64,000 nt of DNA from Brevipalpus yothersi. Its lineage: Eukaryota > Arthropoda > Arachnida > Trombidiformes > Tenuipalpidae. Where the stretch lies: NCBI GenBank assembly GCA_003956705.1, contig QZCP01000187.1:1-64000 (forward strand), written 5' to 3'. Shown here piece after piece: positions 49,085-60,715 of this stretch. A program made the translations under genes and the position numbers. The notes below the pieces were generated by a model, which was not told the origin of the DNA, did not search any database, and saw nothing but the letters and a program-made list of their open reading frames with translations. Position 1 is the first letter of the stretch. Each line of letters opens with the position of its first letter.

Positions 49085-49966
49085 TCACTGTGTTGCTGCA
49101 AACTTTCCCCACATTTTGAGAATAGCATCACGGTGAAACTGAAATTTCTCAATTTTTTTATCGATAATCAGATCATACTCAAGATTACCACCAAAATCAG
49201 GTGGAAGAGCATCGGGTGGGCAACATTCATGTAATTGGGGCAAATTTCGACCATGGAAAGCAATTTTCTGCTTAAATTCTTCACTCAGAAAAGGTTTAAA
49301 CATATTGTAAGCCATATCCACAAGATAGTTCTGAAAGACCACATGAACTTTTTTTATCAACATAGGAAGTGCACGGTCACTCAGATCGGAAAGCAGTTTT
49401 GCATTCCACAAACCAAACTGATAAATTTGATAGAGTGAAAGTCCTGAAGCATCGATAATCGAGTGAAAGCCCTTCTCCTGGATATCCTCATCCAAAATCA
49501 TGGTTTCACATTCGATGATCGCCAATTTGAGTATCTCAAGGATATCGAGTATTTTTGGATTCCAATTTCGAACTTTGATAACAATGATGGCGGCCCCATC
49601 ACAGCTTCGCCCATTGCTGATGAAATATATTCCTTGTTCCATTGTTTTTCGCATGTCCAATTCGAAGCTGAAAAGCTCTGGCTTACTTTGAATCATTGAT
49701 ACATAGCAGGCTAAAACTTCACAACTTTTTTTCACATCATAACAACGAGACCGTAAAAATTTTACCAATATTTCATCCTCACAATGGTATTGTTTCAAGA
49801 GGGAATTTTTATCCATGCGCTTTCGGAAATCAGCCAATTTATTCTCAATTAGTGGTGAATATTTCGATCGCACTTTGGAGGAGCCATTAACCGATGGCTT
49901 CATAGGAGGACTTGTACAAGCTTTGTTGGCAATAACATCAATTGAACAATCTTTATCGATGGTCAT
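49085..49966 (-). CDS. CRAL-TRIO (Sec14-like) lipid-transfer protein 1, intronless
   Basis: 293 residues in a single exon, the size of alpha-tocopherol transfer protein and other CRAL-TRIO carriers. The N-terminal helical CRAL-TRIO-N segment has HCEDEILVKFLRSRCYDVKK. The lipid-binding fold includes GFHSIIDASGLSLYQIYQFG, then VHVVFQNYLVDMAYNMFKPF and the closing LPPDFGGNLEYD. Such proteins carry small hydrophobic ligands (tocopherol, retinal, phosphoinositides) in the cytosol; the ligand here cannot be told. I start at ATG 49966 because the longer frame begins at a GTG. It is a tandem paralogue of the gene at 51011, sharing length, domain order and lack of introns. Confidence 0.88.
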   Translation of the reverse strand: MTIDKDCSIDVIANKACTSPPMKPSVNGSSKVRSKYSPLIENKLADFRKRMDKNSLLKQYHCEDEILVKFLRSRCYDVKKSCEVLACYVSMIQSKPELFSFELDMRKTMEQGIYFISNGRSCDGAAIIVIKVRNWNPKILDILEILKLAIIECETMILDEDIQEKGFHSIIDASGLSLYQIYQFGLWNAKLLSDLSDRALPMLIKKVHVVFQNYLVDMAYNMFKPFLSEEFKQKIAFHGRNLPQLHECCPPDALPPDFGGNLEYDLIIDKKIEKFQFHRDAILKMWGKFAATQ

Positions 49967-50074
49967 TATGAGGCTTAGATAATGCACACTTCACTTCACT
50001 ACAGTTGTAATCTAGAATAAAAACTTAGTGAATGTGTAAAAAAAATCTTGGAAAACGTTTTATAAACTTCTTAG

Positions 50075-50125
<51 letters not shown>

Positions 50126-51010
50126 TTCTCATTAGGCCCATGCGCCTGTCCATGGGAAGATAATTTTGTCATTTTCCTTCTCTTTTAGGACACTGATTGA
50201 AGCGGAATAAAACTGAGAAGGAAGCAACAGCAGCATCATAAACACTGTATAGCCTTTGGGATGTGAACAGACTTTTTTCAGTTAGATAGGCTATCAAACC
50301 TGATTCTCAGTTCATGACTTTGGAATAAACAAAATTGAACTTAAATAAAGACTGGATGGTCAAGGAACGTAGACTTCAAAAATTATAACCCAAATGAAAA
50401 ACAATCTTATATTCTGATTTTTACATCGTATTTGTTTTCGAATAGTATTGCATGATATGTACGTGACCAAACTTTTCGATGGAAAAATCTCCAATCAAGA
50501 TTACAAAACTTTGTGGGAACTGAAAAAAATCACAGAAAAGACACGACCTTTGTTGTAAAAAGAGAATCAATATTGTGAGCTTGAGAAGTTTTAAATGACG
50601 AGAATTACAAATATGAGCCATAGATTAATGAAAATCAAACAAAATCACAAATACATGTATAAGTATCCAAGCATTTGAATATGATTCTGAGTTTGAGAAA
50701 AAATGTTTGATACTCTTAGAACGATTTAGTAGCCAATTCTAGAAATATTTTAGTAATCACTGAATATGCATGAATAAGCTCAGATGTGATGGAAATGTGT
50801 TAAAAGAAGGATATTATGTATTGATGAATTCAGAATAAATTCGATGGAAGGTTTTCTAGGGCACGAGAACTCAATTGAGCTTGTATTCATGAATTCTTCA
50901 TCCCTCATCAATTGAATATGCCAAAATTTTCGCGAGAAATTGACGTCAGAATTCGTACCGATATTAAGGTCCCAAAATTTCCAGTGTTTTGAAAGATTCC
51001 CTTGAGAGAT
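49967..51010. other. Spacer between tandem CRAL-TRIO genes
   Basis: About 1.0 kb with a CT microsatellite at 50077-50130 and otherwise AT-rich non-coding sequence. It should include the promoter of gene 1 and the 3' UTR of gene 2. Confidence 0.55.
50077..50130. repeat. (TC)n microsatellite
   Basis: TC array of about 54 bp with two small interruptions, about 110 bp upstream of the CRAL-TRIO gene 1 start codon. Confidence 0.95.
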
Positions 51011-51895
51011 TCAAGTTTTCTCAATTTTTTTCCCTTCTGGTAAGAACTTATTCCAAGTTTTTACTATTCTCTCCTTGGCTTCCATGAGACTCTCTACTTT
51101 CCCTTGGTATATTTTTTCTTCTTCCAAAGTTCCACCAAAATCGGTGTGAATTGATTCTGGAGGACAGTGCTCATGAAGTTTTGCCAGATCTTCCCCATGA
51201 AAATAGACCATGTCACGCAATTTCTGGCTCATGAAAGGTTTTATAAGATTGTAGGCAAGATTCACGTATCGATTTTGAAACATTACATGAACACCTCTCA
51301 ATTTAATAGGAAGGGCTCTCTCCGAAAAATCAGCGATGAACTTGCAATTTCGGACACCAAGAGAGTAAATTTGATGAAGGCTGAGTGTAGATACGTTGAA
51401 AATCGTGTGGAATCCCACATCTTGAGCTGATGGATCGAGACAACCAGCTTCCAATTCGATGAGAATATATTTAATCAATAATTGTATACTTTTTTCGGCA
51501 GGATTCCAAGCATTAGCTCGTATTTGAGTTATTGGCCCTCCTTCCCTAGTTTTTCCTGGTGACAAATGGTAAACAAATCCTTTTAGAACTTCTGCTACAT
51601 CGATATCCCATTGGAAGTATTCTGGCTTCTCATGAACCATTTTCACGTAGTTTTTGAGTAATACGTGAGCCTCTTTAACATCAAGATCTCTAGCTTTGAG
51701 AAATCTGATCAGAAATTCTTCATCATCAAAATCAAACTTCTTCAAGAAATCATCTGTAACAATCATGGACCGAAGTTTGGTCAAACCAACACTAACTGGA
51801 TCAATTTTGGTCTGTCCTTTAAGAATCGATTCTTTTCTCACATCCTGCACTTTTTCCGATGAAATGATCACAGTTTCTGATTTCGTTGGAGCCAT
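51011..51895 (-). CDS. CRAL-TRIO (Sec14-like) lipid-transfer protein 2, intronless
   Basis: 294 residues in a single exon starting MAPTKSETV. CRAL-TRIO-N part: FDDEEFLIRFLKARDLDVKE. Lipid-binding domain: GFHTIFNVSTLSLHQIYSLG, VHVMFQNRYVNLAYNLIKPF, then IHTDFGGTLEEEK. It aligns with gene 1 along its whole length (the same VHV(V/M)FQN, NLAYN/DMAYN and DFGG landmarks), so the pair arose by tandem duplication or tandem retrocopying. The divergence is large, so the event is old. Ligand unknown. Confidence 0.9.
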   Translation of the reverse strand: MAPTKSETVIISSEKVQDVRKESILKGQTKIDPVSVGLTKLRSMIVTDDFLKKFDFDDEEFLIRFLKARDLDVKEAHVLLKNYVKMVHEKPEYFQWDIDVAEVLKGFVYHLSPGKTREGGPITQIRANAWNPAEKSIQLLIKYILIELEAGCLDPSAQDVGFHTIFNVSTLSLHQIYSLGVRNCKFIADFSERALPIKLRGVHVMFQNRYVNLAYNLIKPFMSQKLRDMVYFHGEDLAKLHEHCPPESIHTDFGGTLEEEKIYQGKVESLMEAKERIVKTWNKFLPEGKKIEKT

Positions 51896-54373
51896 ATTTT
51901 GCTCCTGGATGCAACACTTGAGCTCAAAAAATATGGATAAACGAAAAATAAAAAAAAACTTTCGCTAAAGGAAACTATTGACACATAAAAAGTTCAAACA
52001 GTGTGATAAATTGAATCGGAAGGATGCATGTATGTGATTGAAACTGGATGTGAGAGAAAATACCAGCTAAATTGCTGCACTATTCACTAGTAATCAAGGA
52101 GCAGTGCGACGGTGAGAATGGCCTTGCCAAAAGGTACTAGGTAATAAAAGTGCTTGGTGAAAATTTGAACAGGTTCTAAATGAACTGATCAGGAATATTT
52201 TACCACTTTCTACGTTTTTCTCGTTTTAATTTGCAAACTTTCAATGTAACATGATCTTTGAGAGTTTTTTTGAACTATTGAGAATCGAAAACAAATGAAT
52301 TCATCATTGATGCTTCTGTCATAAATTAAAGTCGTATGAGGAATCAAAATTAGCTGCTCCTTTGCCCCAAGTGTTTTTTACTGACATTTAACTAAGTGTC
52401 AAGCTTCCTCTTTTGCCTATTCTCTATCCAATCAATTGAATTCTAAAAACATTTCTCCTTGAGATTTATATTCAATTCAGCGTAATATGTACATAAGAGA
52501 AACCAAAGCGTTACTCTCATCTAGTAAAAATTAATCTGACTGTTTATTGTACAGATAGAATGAAAAATTGTAATTGGAAGCCATTGGAACCTGAATGTAG
52601 TACATTGTATCCCCTCATCCTTGAGCACACCAAATGAATCGATTGCAAGTCATTTTTAATTCTTAATTCAATGGCGGGTTGAAGTGACTCGGCGTTTTCT
52701 ATTCTAATGCATTCTATGATACTTCGATCAGAATATGATCATCTGGAGAGAAAGCTTTTTTACAGATTCCAGCTCCTTAGCTTTAAAACTTCCAAATTTC
52801 GATCAGAATTTTCAGAATGAAAATTTACTCCATATTTCAATCAACTTTTTGCTGAACTCTCGATCATTGAATCATTCGTGAGAGTAAAAAAGAGCTAGTT
52901 TCATGAATTATTCTTTGTTTTACGACGTTTATCCAAGGTGAATTTTAACAATAGAGAGAATAGAGTGAGGGAAAGAATTTTCATGACCAACTATGGCTTC
53001 CGGACAGCTTATCAAAACTTCATCGCTCGTTATATCTACTGTTTGATCACTGGATGAATACGATAATGTACACCTCATGTCAGCACACCAATTTCGGGGT
53101 TTTGAAAATTTTTTTCCAATATGCGATGAAACTAATAAGACTATTAGCATCTATTTGATTGTTTTCATTATTTTCCAACAAAATGATGTTGTTTTTCGAG
53201 CTTGTGTCGTTCTTTTTACCTCTTACAGGGCATTCAATCAGTTCATTGGCTATCCTTCGTGCTCAAAAAACATTCGATACTTTTTTCGGAATACATGAGA
53301 GTAGTTTGAAAGGTTATTCGCGTTCAATTAGAGTTCCAAAATAATGAAATCGTAGCAAACTTTCAGGTGCTTTATTAGGGTGCTGATATCCAAACAATCG
53401 ATTACTCATTCAGCATCATGGCTAAGAGCATTACATATCATGATAGGCTGTTCTTGTGGTGTAGCATTGAAATAAAAATGATGATTCATAAATTGTGCCC
53501 AACAATTCAGAAATCTAATGAATCCACTTCTCAGGATAATAAGCATAATAGGCAATACAGCCTGTTCGACAAGTTGGGCTTTATTCGCCTTATTTGATAG
53601 CATTTGTCAATTAAAGATATTTGGGAGCATAAACCATATTTGGGTTAGATTTAGCTCGAAATTGATCTGCAAATATAAAATTCATTTAGATCGTTGGCAG
53701 ACAGTTTTTCATGTGTGTTCGAGACCGAAATTGTATATCGGACAGCATTTTATTCTTTACATATTCACTATTAAAAGGGAATATCATTTGGAAGAAAATT
53801 TTTTTCTTGTTGTGAAAACTGGTTCACACAGTGTTGTCAGTAATACATTTAATTCACTAACCCTAAAATGAAGTTTCGAGCTTTTCAAGAGCAACAAGAT
53901 CAGTGTTGTCACTACTAGACTACGCTTTTCGAGGTTGGCCTCGTACTAAATCAATTCTGAAACCGGTGTATGGTATAGCCTTAAGCAATTTTTGATGTGT
54001 TGGAATTTCGCTTAATGCTAGCACCCATCATGATAATTACTCTCTCACAAGAAGCGTCGCGAACATTGAATCACCAAACGTTGATACCTGAAGCTCACTG
54101 TCCCGGGACGATTGTCAGTCAAATTTCGAATGGATTGAGAGATTTTATTCTCTGTAGATATCTTGTGCGGAATTTCAATTTTTTTTATGTAAGATAATTT
54201 CTCAATTCACGATAGACAGTTTGCGTAAAACATAGATTCTCTTAATTGAAATCGAAAAAGATTGTATAACTTAGTAGTGAAAGTAGCAAATGGCTTTCAT
54301 CATGTTGCGTGACCATATTGGCTTGCATCTGATGAAATTGATCTTGGTATGGATAAAAATTTTGGCATCTCAT

Positions 54374-54375
<2 letters not shown>

Positions 54376-54436
<61 letters not shown>

Positions 54437-54443
54437 CTCTCTC
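54376..54443. repeat. (CT)n/(TTTC)n compound microsatellite
   Basis: About 40 bp of CT followed by TTTC units. It faces a GA array of opposite purine/pyrimidine sense 230 bp downstream. Confidence 0.95.
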
Positions 54444-54671
54444 CTGTTCACTATTACATTGGCTCACCAAGCATGGTGGCTTCAACTTTGGGGTGATGAA
54501 AGCGTCATGCTTGCCACCGGTTATGATCATGTTGGGCTCTTTTGGATCGCTCAAGGATAGAGAACTGAAAGAGAGAAAGAGAAAAAGAAAGAGGTATTTT
54601 GGTGTGTGAGAAAGCATGCCACTTGTTGATTAAGTGTTCTCGATCCATGATTTTGTAAGTTGTATTCTGAT

Positions 54672-54672
<1 letters not shown>

Positions 54673-54753
<81 letters not shown>
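54673..54753. repeat. (GA)n microsatellite
   Basis: Pure GA array of about 80 bp, the longest uninterrupted array in the window apart from the gapped one. Confidence 0.95.
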
Positions 54754-54756
<3 letters not shown>

Positions 54757-54923
54757 TGTGTATTAGAGGCTACATTTTTTTCGTATACATTTTATATTGT
54801 CTGAACTTAACTTTTTTCTACCTTTCATTTCCTCCTCCCCATTCCTACCAGCCAACCAGCCAACCAACCTAACTAACTAACAAACTACGACTAACTACTA
54901 TCAACTACCATCGATCACGGCAG

Positions 54924-54958
54924 CTCTCTCTCTCTCTCTTTCTCTCTCTTTCTCTCAC
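54924..54958. repeat. (CT)n-rich tract
   Basis: Short CT run with TTTC interruptions. Confidence 0.85.
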
Positions 54959-56302
54959 TCTTCAGTGAGCAATCATCATGTTTTGCCAATGTCGACTGGA
55001 TTGTTGGATTGTTGGTGTTGAATGTGATCCGCCATCGTGAATAGCCAACAGTTCCAATTGTCAATCGCTAAACAGGACCGATTGTTGTTAGTGTGAGTGT
55101 GTGTAAAAGTGGCTGTCTTTTTTGATGTTTTCCTTGTGGTTTTACTTGTTATAGTAATAGTTATAATAATAAGACACATTGGTTAACGATCGTCATCGAT
55201 CCACGTTTACGTTACACACACCACAATCACATCATCTTACATCTGGAAGAGGAAAGTTTTGTCAACCTGTGGGTAATCAGCCACCAACGATCTCGATCAT
55301 CAATATTTATTGAAAATTTCTTTACAAGCGAGCAATACCATTGCTATCATTGTTGGCTGCTGTGGATGATTGATCCAATATTCATGGACAATATTTTGTG
55401 TTCATCATTTTTTTTCTATTATATCAGCATGATGATGATGAACAAAAATCATGCTCACAGTGATTCAGACTGTTTTTTTTACCGTGATCACTTTACCTCA
55501 TTCTCAATGAACAAATGCAATGTGTTCAGTTGAGCGCAATCATCGTCATCTCACCACAACGTGAAATGTGATTTTTCAATTTGAATGATAATCCACACTC
55601 TTCAAAAAGCTGATTGGGACTCATAATTTGGTCTGAAAATAAATTGCCTAGGAGATAGTGGTTTTGTCTTTCTCGCTCCCTTTTCCACTCTTCTTCTTCT
55701 TCATTATTCTGTACCGTTAATTTTCTCCACAGAATCACTATTATTATTATTATTACCACCGTTACGATATCTTATCCACAGTTTGTGTTTACCTTGGTGT
55801 ACCTTGCATCACCGTTTGGAAAACGCTGAATTGTCTTCTCCTCATTTATTACCTCTCTCTTTCTCTTTTTCTTTCTTTTCATCTTCTCTCTCTCCATCAT
55901 CAATACCTTTTTATTTGCTTTCATCTTGATTGCTCTTCCACTGATCTCATTTAATTTTTTCTTTCTCAACAATTCTTTTCGCCATCTCTCTCTCTCTCTC
56001 TCCTTCTTTCTTTCTCTCTACCTTTCTCTTTTCCCGGCTTCGAAAATCTTCTTTTTTTCATTACACTTTTTCGAGTGTATGTGTTTGCGTATGTGTGATA
56101 CAACTTTTTCGACTTGATACACTTGTTCCTTTTTTTTAATTCTAATCTTGGATGAGGAAATAGTCAATTTTCTAATTCTTCCTATTCTTCTTCATCATCA
56201 ACAACATCTTGTCTCCTCATTTTCACCGGTACCTGCTCCAGATGATCTCTTGACTGCCTCTTTCCATCCAAGCGATCCAAACAACAACAATCATTCCGCG
56301 AA

Positions 56303-58181
56303 ATGTTTGCCAAAATATTTCAACCAACATGCCTACCAACAAAGGCTTCATTTGCCCCCTTGTTTTTCATCATTATCCTGATTTTTGCATTTTCTTCCAC
56401 ACTTTGTCAAGCTGCCACCAACACCAACACTAACACCAATACAATCGTTACGATTAACAATTTTTCATGTCCCCAAAATTGTACTTGCCCGCCGGACGAT
56501 GATCACCAAAAATTATCTCATTCAACTTTGTCCACTTATAAAGTTATTTGTGAGCGAAAGAAATTAACCATCCTGCCAGCAGTTTCCGATTCGGAAAAAG
56601 TGACTTACTTTTCCGTTTATGATAATCAAATTGGTCGAATTGATTCAATGGACACTTTACCCGAACTGCTGGAATTGAGATTATCTATCAATCAGATAGA
56701 TAAAATTGAACCAAAGGCATTTGAAAATTTAAGCAAATTAGAATCACTTGATTTGGGATACAATTCAATCAGTGATCTTCCCTCCGGAGCATTTGAAGGC
56801 TTGAATCGTTTGAAAAAGCTTGATTTACAGCGTAATTCACTTCGAAGACTGCGAGAAGATATTTTTCAAAATTTATCCTCCCTGGAAGAACTTGATCTTA
56901 CTGGCAATTTGATCCGTTCCTTTCCGGACGATATTTTCCGACCTTGTACTCGGCTCCAGACTTTGAAATTGCAGGGCAATAAATTTCACACCCTTCCCGA
57001 CACTATTTTCCATGACAATATTCATCTGAGAAATATTGACATATCATATTGCGAATTTGTCAAAGTGCCCATCGATCCGTTGAGAGGTGCCGAAGAGCTG
57101 ATGCATTTGGATATTTCAGGAAACTTGATGAGAACGCTTGATCAAGATTCATTCACTGGATTGAATAATTTGGAATTTCTTCTCATCAATAATATGAAAA
57201 CCTTGAGAAGCATTGGGCCATATACTTTCTCAAGTCTTTGTAAACTTAAGCGTCTTCATATCTACAATAATGCTTTCTTCGACACTTTGGACAAAGATTC
57301 TTTCCTCGGCATGACTGTAAATGGTTCCTGTTTGAAGTGAGTTGATTTTGATTGTGATACTGAGATGGAGAGAAAGTAGTCTGATCAGGAAATGAGGATA
57401 CATTATCAATCAGTTACACTTTGAAACTACTGTAGTTCATCTTCATTCATGATTCTTAAGTCTTGCTTGAGAGTGATTTTGATCAGCCTACTGCTTGATT
57501 AATTCGTTATTTAACAATGAAAAACGATGTAAATCAAATATACATTTACATCCGAGTTGTTATTGCTTAAATTGTGTTGATGACGACAATCGTAACGAGT
57601 TTTGTCTACCAATAGTTGAATTAGAAGATAGCCATTAACTTTCATGTTCCTGTAGTGTATTACGACTAATGGCCCATGATTCTGAAGCAGGAGTCATTCA
57701 TAGCTGTAATCAATGCTTTTAGGTAGCAATCATAGATTTTATTTTGGTGAAGCTTGGCTGATCTTGAAGTGTCACTCGATACATGGAATGATTATGTGAA
57801 TTACATTGATTTTTAGTGAAACTTCAAATCTTTTTTCTTCTCTCCTCAGCCTGGAGGACGTGGATCTGCATGCAAATCAACTTTCAACTCTCCATCCGAG
57901 AATGCTTCCAATTTGCAAGATTGCCAAGGTAGATTTACGGGACAATCAGTGGCGTTGTGACTGTATGTTTCGGTGGGTGAAAAGCTGTCGAAAAAATGAT
58001 CCCATCCATCAACAAATTACGTAAGTTTTTCACTTTATACGTTTAAAATCGCTGATCGGTGAAACCCGAAACCAAACAGCGTTTTTTCACAAGTGCTCTC
58101 TCCTCTCTTCCTCTCTCCTCCTCTGGGTGTACAACGCCTAGAAACGCAATGGAGTTGAAGATTGCTCTTCCTCTCATTCTA

Positions 58182-58226
<45 letters not shown>

Positions 58227-59065
58227 TCCCTTCAATCATCAGAGTGTTGAGTTGTATTTATTATTGTCTGTTTGGTGACTATTTTATCACCTCAAGCCAA
58301 TCCTCAACTCATGGGAAACACATACATACATGTATATATCGTCGTTTGATTGCTTTTCGAGGCGTCAGTAACCAACACCAAACGCTACTGACATCGTTTA
58401 CGGCATTTTTCTCCCTCCTCAAGCCAACCATAACAGATATCATGACTGTCAAAATTGTGTAACTTTCTATTAGAGAAAGTTTTGATCGGAAGAGATGGAT
58501 CTGAAAACAGTAAATGAGCATCGTTAATGGTAGCTATACTTTTCTCTCTTGGACAGCTTGTCGATAAGATGTCGATCATTAAGAGTCTGGCTTGTGTTGA
58601 GTGATATTGTGTTAATCAGAAATGGTTCTTCGGAGGGCTCTCCTATTGTCTCTCTGCACTTGTATCTTAGTGATACTTATCCCAATCTTATCATTCACAA
58701 ATTTTTGCTAATTTTTTCCATATCATAGCAGAATTTATAGTTTGCATTCATTAAGAGCAATTACTCACTCCTCTTTCTTTAATTCTTCCCACAGATGTTT
58801 GGAACCATTGGATGTACGTAATATCGAGATATCGAACATTGCAGTAGACAAGTTTGTCTGCCCCTCAGATCAGACACCATTTCATCGTGAGATTAGATTA
58901 TTCCGATTGTTTATAGTCTCTTTTGGCGTTCTCATCCTATTCTTTACACTGGTCATGATTGTATTTTATTTACACAAAATCAAGCTACTGAGAAGTCACA
59001 CGAACAAATACCAGAGAATGGGCTCAATCCACTATGTCAAAGCACCAAATGAGATCATCGAGTAA
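56303..59065 (+). CDS. Leucine-rich-repeat single-pass membrane protein, three exons
   Basis: Exons 56303-57336, 57850-58020 and 58795-59065 join to 491 residues. A hydrophobic signal segment (FFIIILIFAFSSTLCQA) is followed by an LRRNT cap (FSCPQNCTCPP, then VICERKKLTILP). About ten 24-residue LRRs follow, such as LESLDLGYNSISDLPSGAFE and LEELDLTGNLIRSFPDDIF. Then come an LRRCT cap (NQWRCDCMFRWVKSC, later CLEP and FVC), one TM helix (about 440-461, FIVSFGVLILFFTLVMIVFY) and a 30-residue cytosolic tail. The extracellular LRR architecture with a short tail suits a cell-adhesion or co-receptor role in the nervous system or epithelium. I cannot name an orthologue. The second intron carries a CT array. 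Confidence 0.88.
58195..58223. repeat. (CT)n microsatellite in LRR gene intron
   Basis: CT array of about 29 bp in the 774 bp intron between exons 2 and 3 of the LRR gene. Confidence 0.9.
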
Positions 59066-60715
59066 ATCAAGACAAGAACTAATCAATAATTATTTTTTCT
59101 AGTCATTTTGTCTTGTTCGATTTAAATTGCAAATTTTTTGATTTTCTGAAAAATTGAGTTCTTGATGAGTAAAAGCTCTGAGATGAATGAAAAATGTTGT
59201 TCTAATTGCTTTTCAAACTTGATCATCATTAACAAAATCTCTGGTAGAATTAATTCACCAGATGTATTATGATAAATGGGCTGCATCTGGGGGTTCAAAC
59301 GAATTTCGATCAAGTATGATGAAACAAAGTTCAAACACCTGTAATCAGTAACCTGGACTTATGATATCTCATCATTTATCAGTCTTTCCCTCATGAATGA
59401 AGCATACATTCCATCATCACCACCGATTTGAACCACTGTTGCTGCACATCCTTATGAGCTCACCAAAAATAATTTTTCTACAATTAGATGACAAAATTTT
59501 TGCACAAATATATGTATCAACACGCGACATGCTTTGCTCATGTTCAGACTACAACGGAAAATTTTCATTAGAATATAGATAGTCTTGCGAGAATTCTTCA
59601 TCTAGTGTTAAAATAGGTGAAATTTTCTCTCAGAAAATATTTTCATCAAGGGAAAACCATTCGAAAGAATCAAACCTTGATCCACTTTACAAAAAACAGC
59701 TTTTGTCAGGTATTGCTGATTATTTTTTGAAGGAAAAATTCTAAATTTCCAGTTAATGATACACAGGGTGGAAACAGATTGGATTACATGAGCGAGATCA
59801 TGGTCTCTAATCGTTTTCAGAAAAAAGCACATTTTATGATTTTTTCATGAGAACTCATTGCCTGAGATTAATGAAATGAGTTCACTCTGTTTTATTCTAT
59901 CGAGTTTGATTTTTAGGTGCATCGAGCTTGATCCTCAAGCTTCGGATTATCTGACCATATTATCTGATTGAATATTTCATTGGTAAGTTTCAGTTTCTGA
60001 GAAAGAGAGAGAGAGATCATGTTATTCTGACCTTATTCCTCTTTTTCATCCGAAAATCTGATTGAGGAAGAGACTGAGAGCTGTCAAGTTATCAAGCTTC
60101 AAGGATCGGGTTAAGTGATTGGAAGAGAGAGTCAATGAGAGGCTATATTCTGAATACTCTCAGATTCTTAAGTTCTCATCTTCGTGAGAAATGATATTGG
60201 AATCGGACCTTGCATGATGATCGAAACAATAGCTCAACTGTATCCCTGATAATGTGTGTGTGTGTGTGTGTGTGTGTGAGAAAAAGAGAATTCCTCGAAA
60301 ATATCTCATGTCGGAAAACTTTTTTCTTTCCATCCTTCCTGACCATTGAGTTCTCTCACATGTCAACCGTTAGCTCAGTTTAGTAATCAACAGGAAAGAG
60401 AAATTAAGCAATTTTAACGCCAGCCGTTTTGACGCATTTTTATCTCTGCTGTCAAGGGCTACACCAGTCTGATGTTCTTCTTTTTATTGGGGCTTTGTTT
60501 TTTATCATTCTCTCAACTTACTGTGATATGGCAATGATCGTATCACAATTATCACAAATATTTGGCTGACTCTCCACCATTTGTTATTGTTTCCTGTTTT
60601 TTAAAGATATTTCTGTTGCTCTACTATTTTCTTCGATAGTGTACAGGAAAAATCTATCATCCAAAGTTCTTCTCTCTTCCTCCCTACCCATCTAAACTCA
60701 ACTCATGGTGTTGTC
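59066..60715. other. Intergenic region with (TG)n tract
   Basis: About 1.65 kb with the LRR gene 3' UTR, a (TG)n tract at 60253-60278 and the presumed hexosaminidase promoter. No other feature recognised. Confidence 0.55.
60253..60278. repeat. (TG)n microsatellite
   Basis: Thirteen TG units, the only clear TG/CA array of this size in a window otherwise dominated by CT/GA. Confidence 0.9.

Larger units (their letters stand above)
51896..56302. other. Long non-coding stretch with CT/GA arrays
   Basis: 4.4 kb without a supported gene. Open frames at 52.9-54.2 kb are short and match nothing I know. It contains a CT/TTTC array (54376-54443) and a facing GA array (54673-54753), then CT-rich sequence at 54924-54958 and around 55980-56025. 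The last ~1.3 kb before 56303 is probably promoter and 5' UTR of the LRR gene. Confidence 0.55.

Noticed and set aside
53406..53871. Open frames of 65 and 117 residues on both strands
   Set aside because: No recognisable motif, no splice support and unusual composition; consistent with chance open frames in AT-rich DNA.
56148..56381. Upstream overlapping open frame before the LRR gene
   Set aside because: It lacks a proper start and overlaps the true LRR start in another frame; best seen as 5' UTR.
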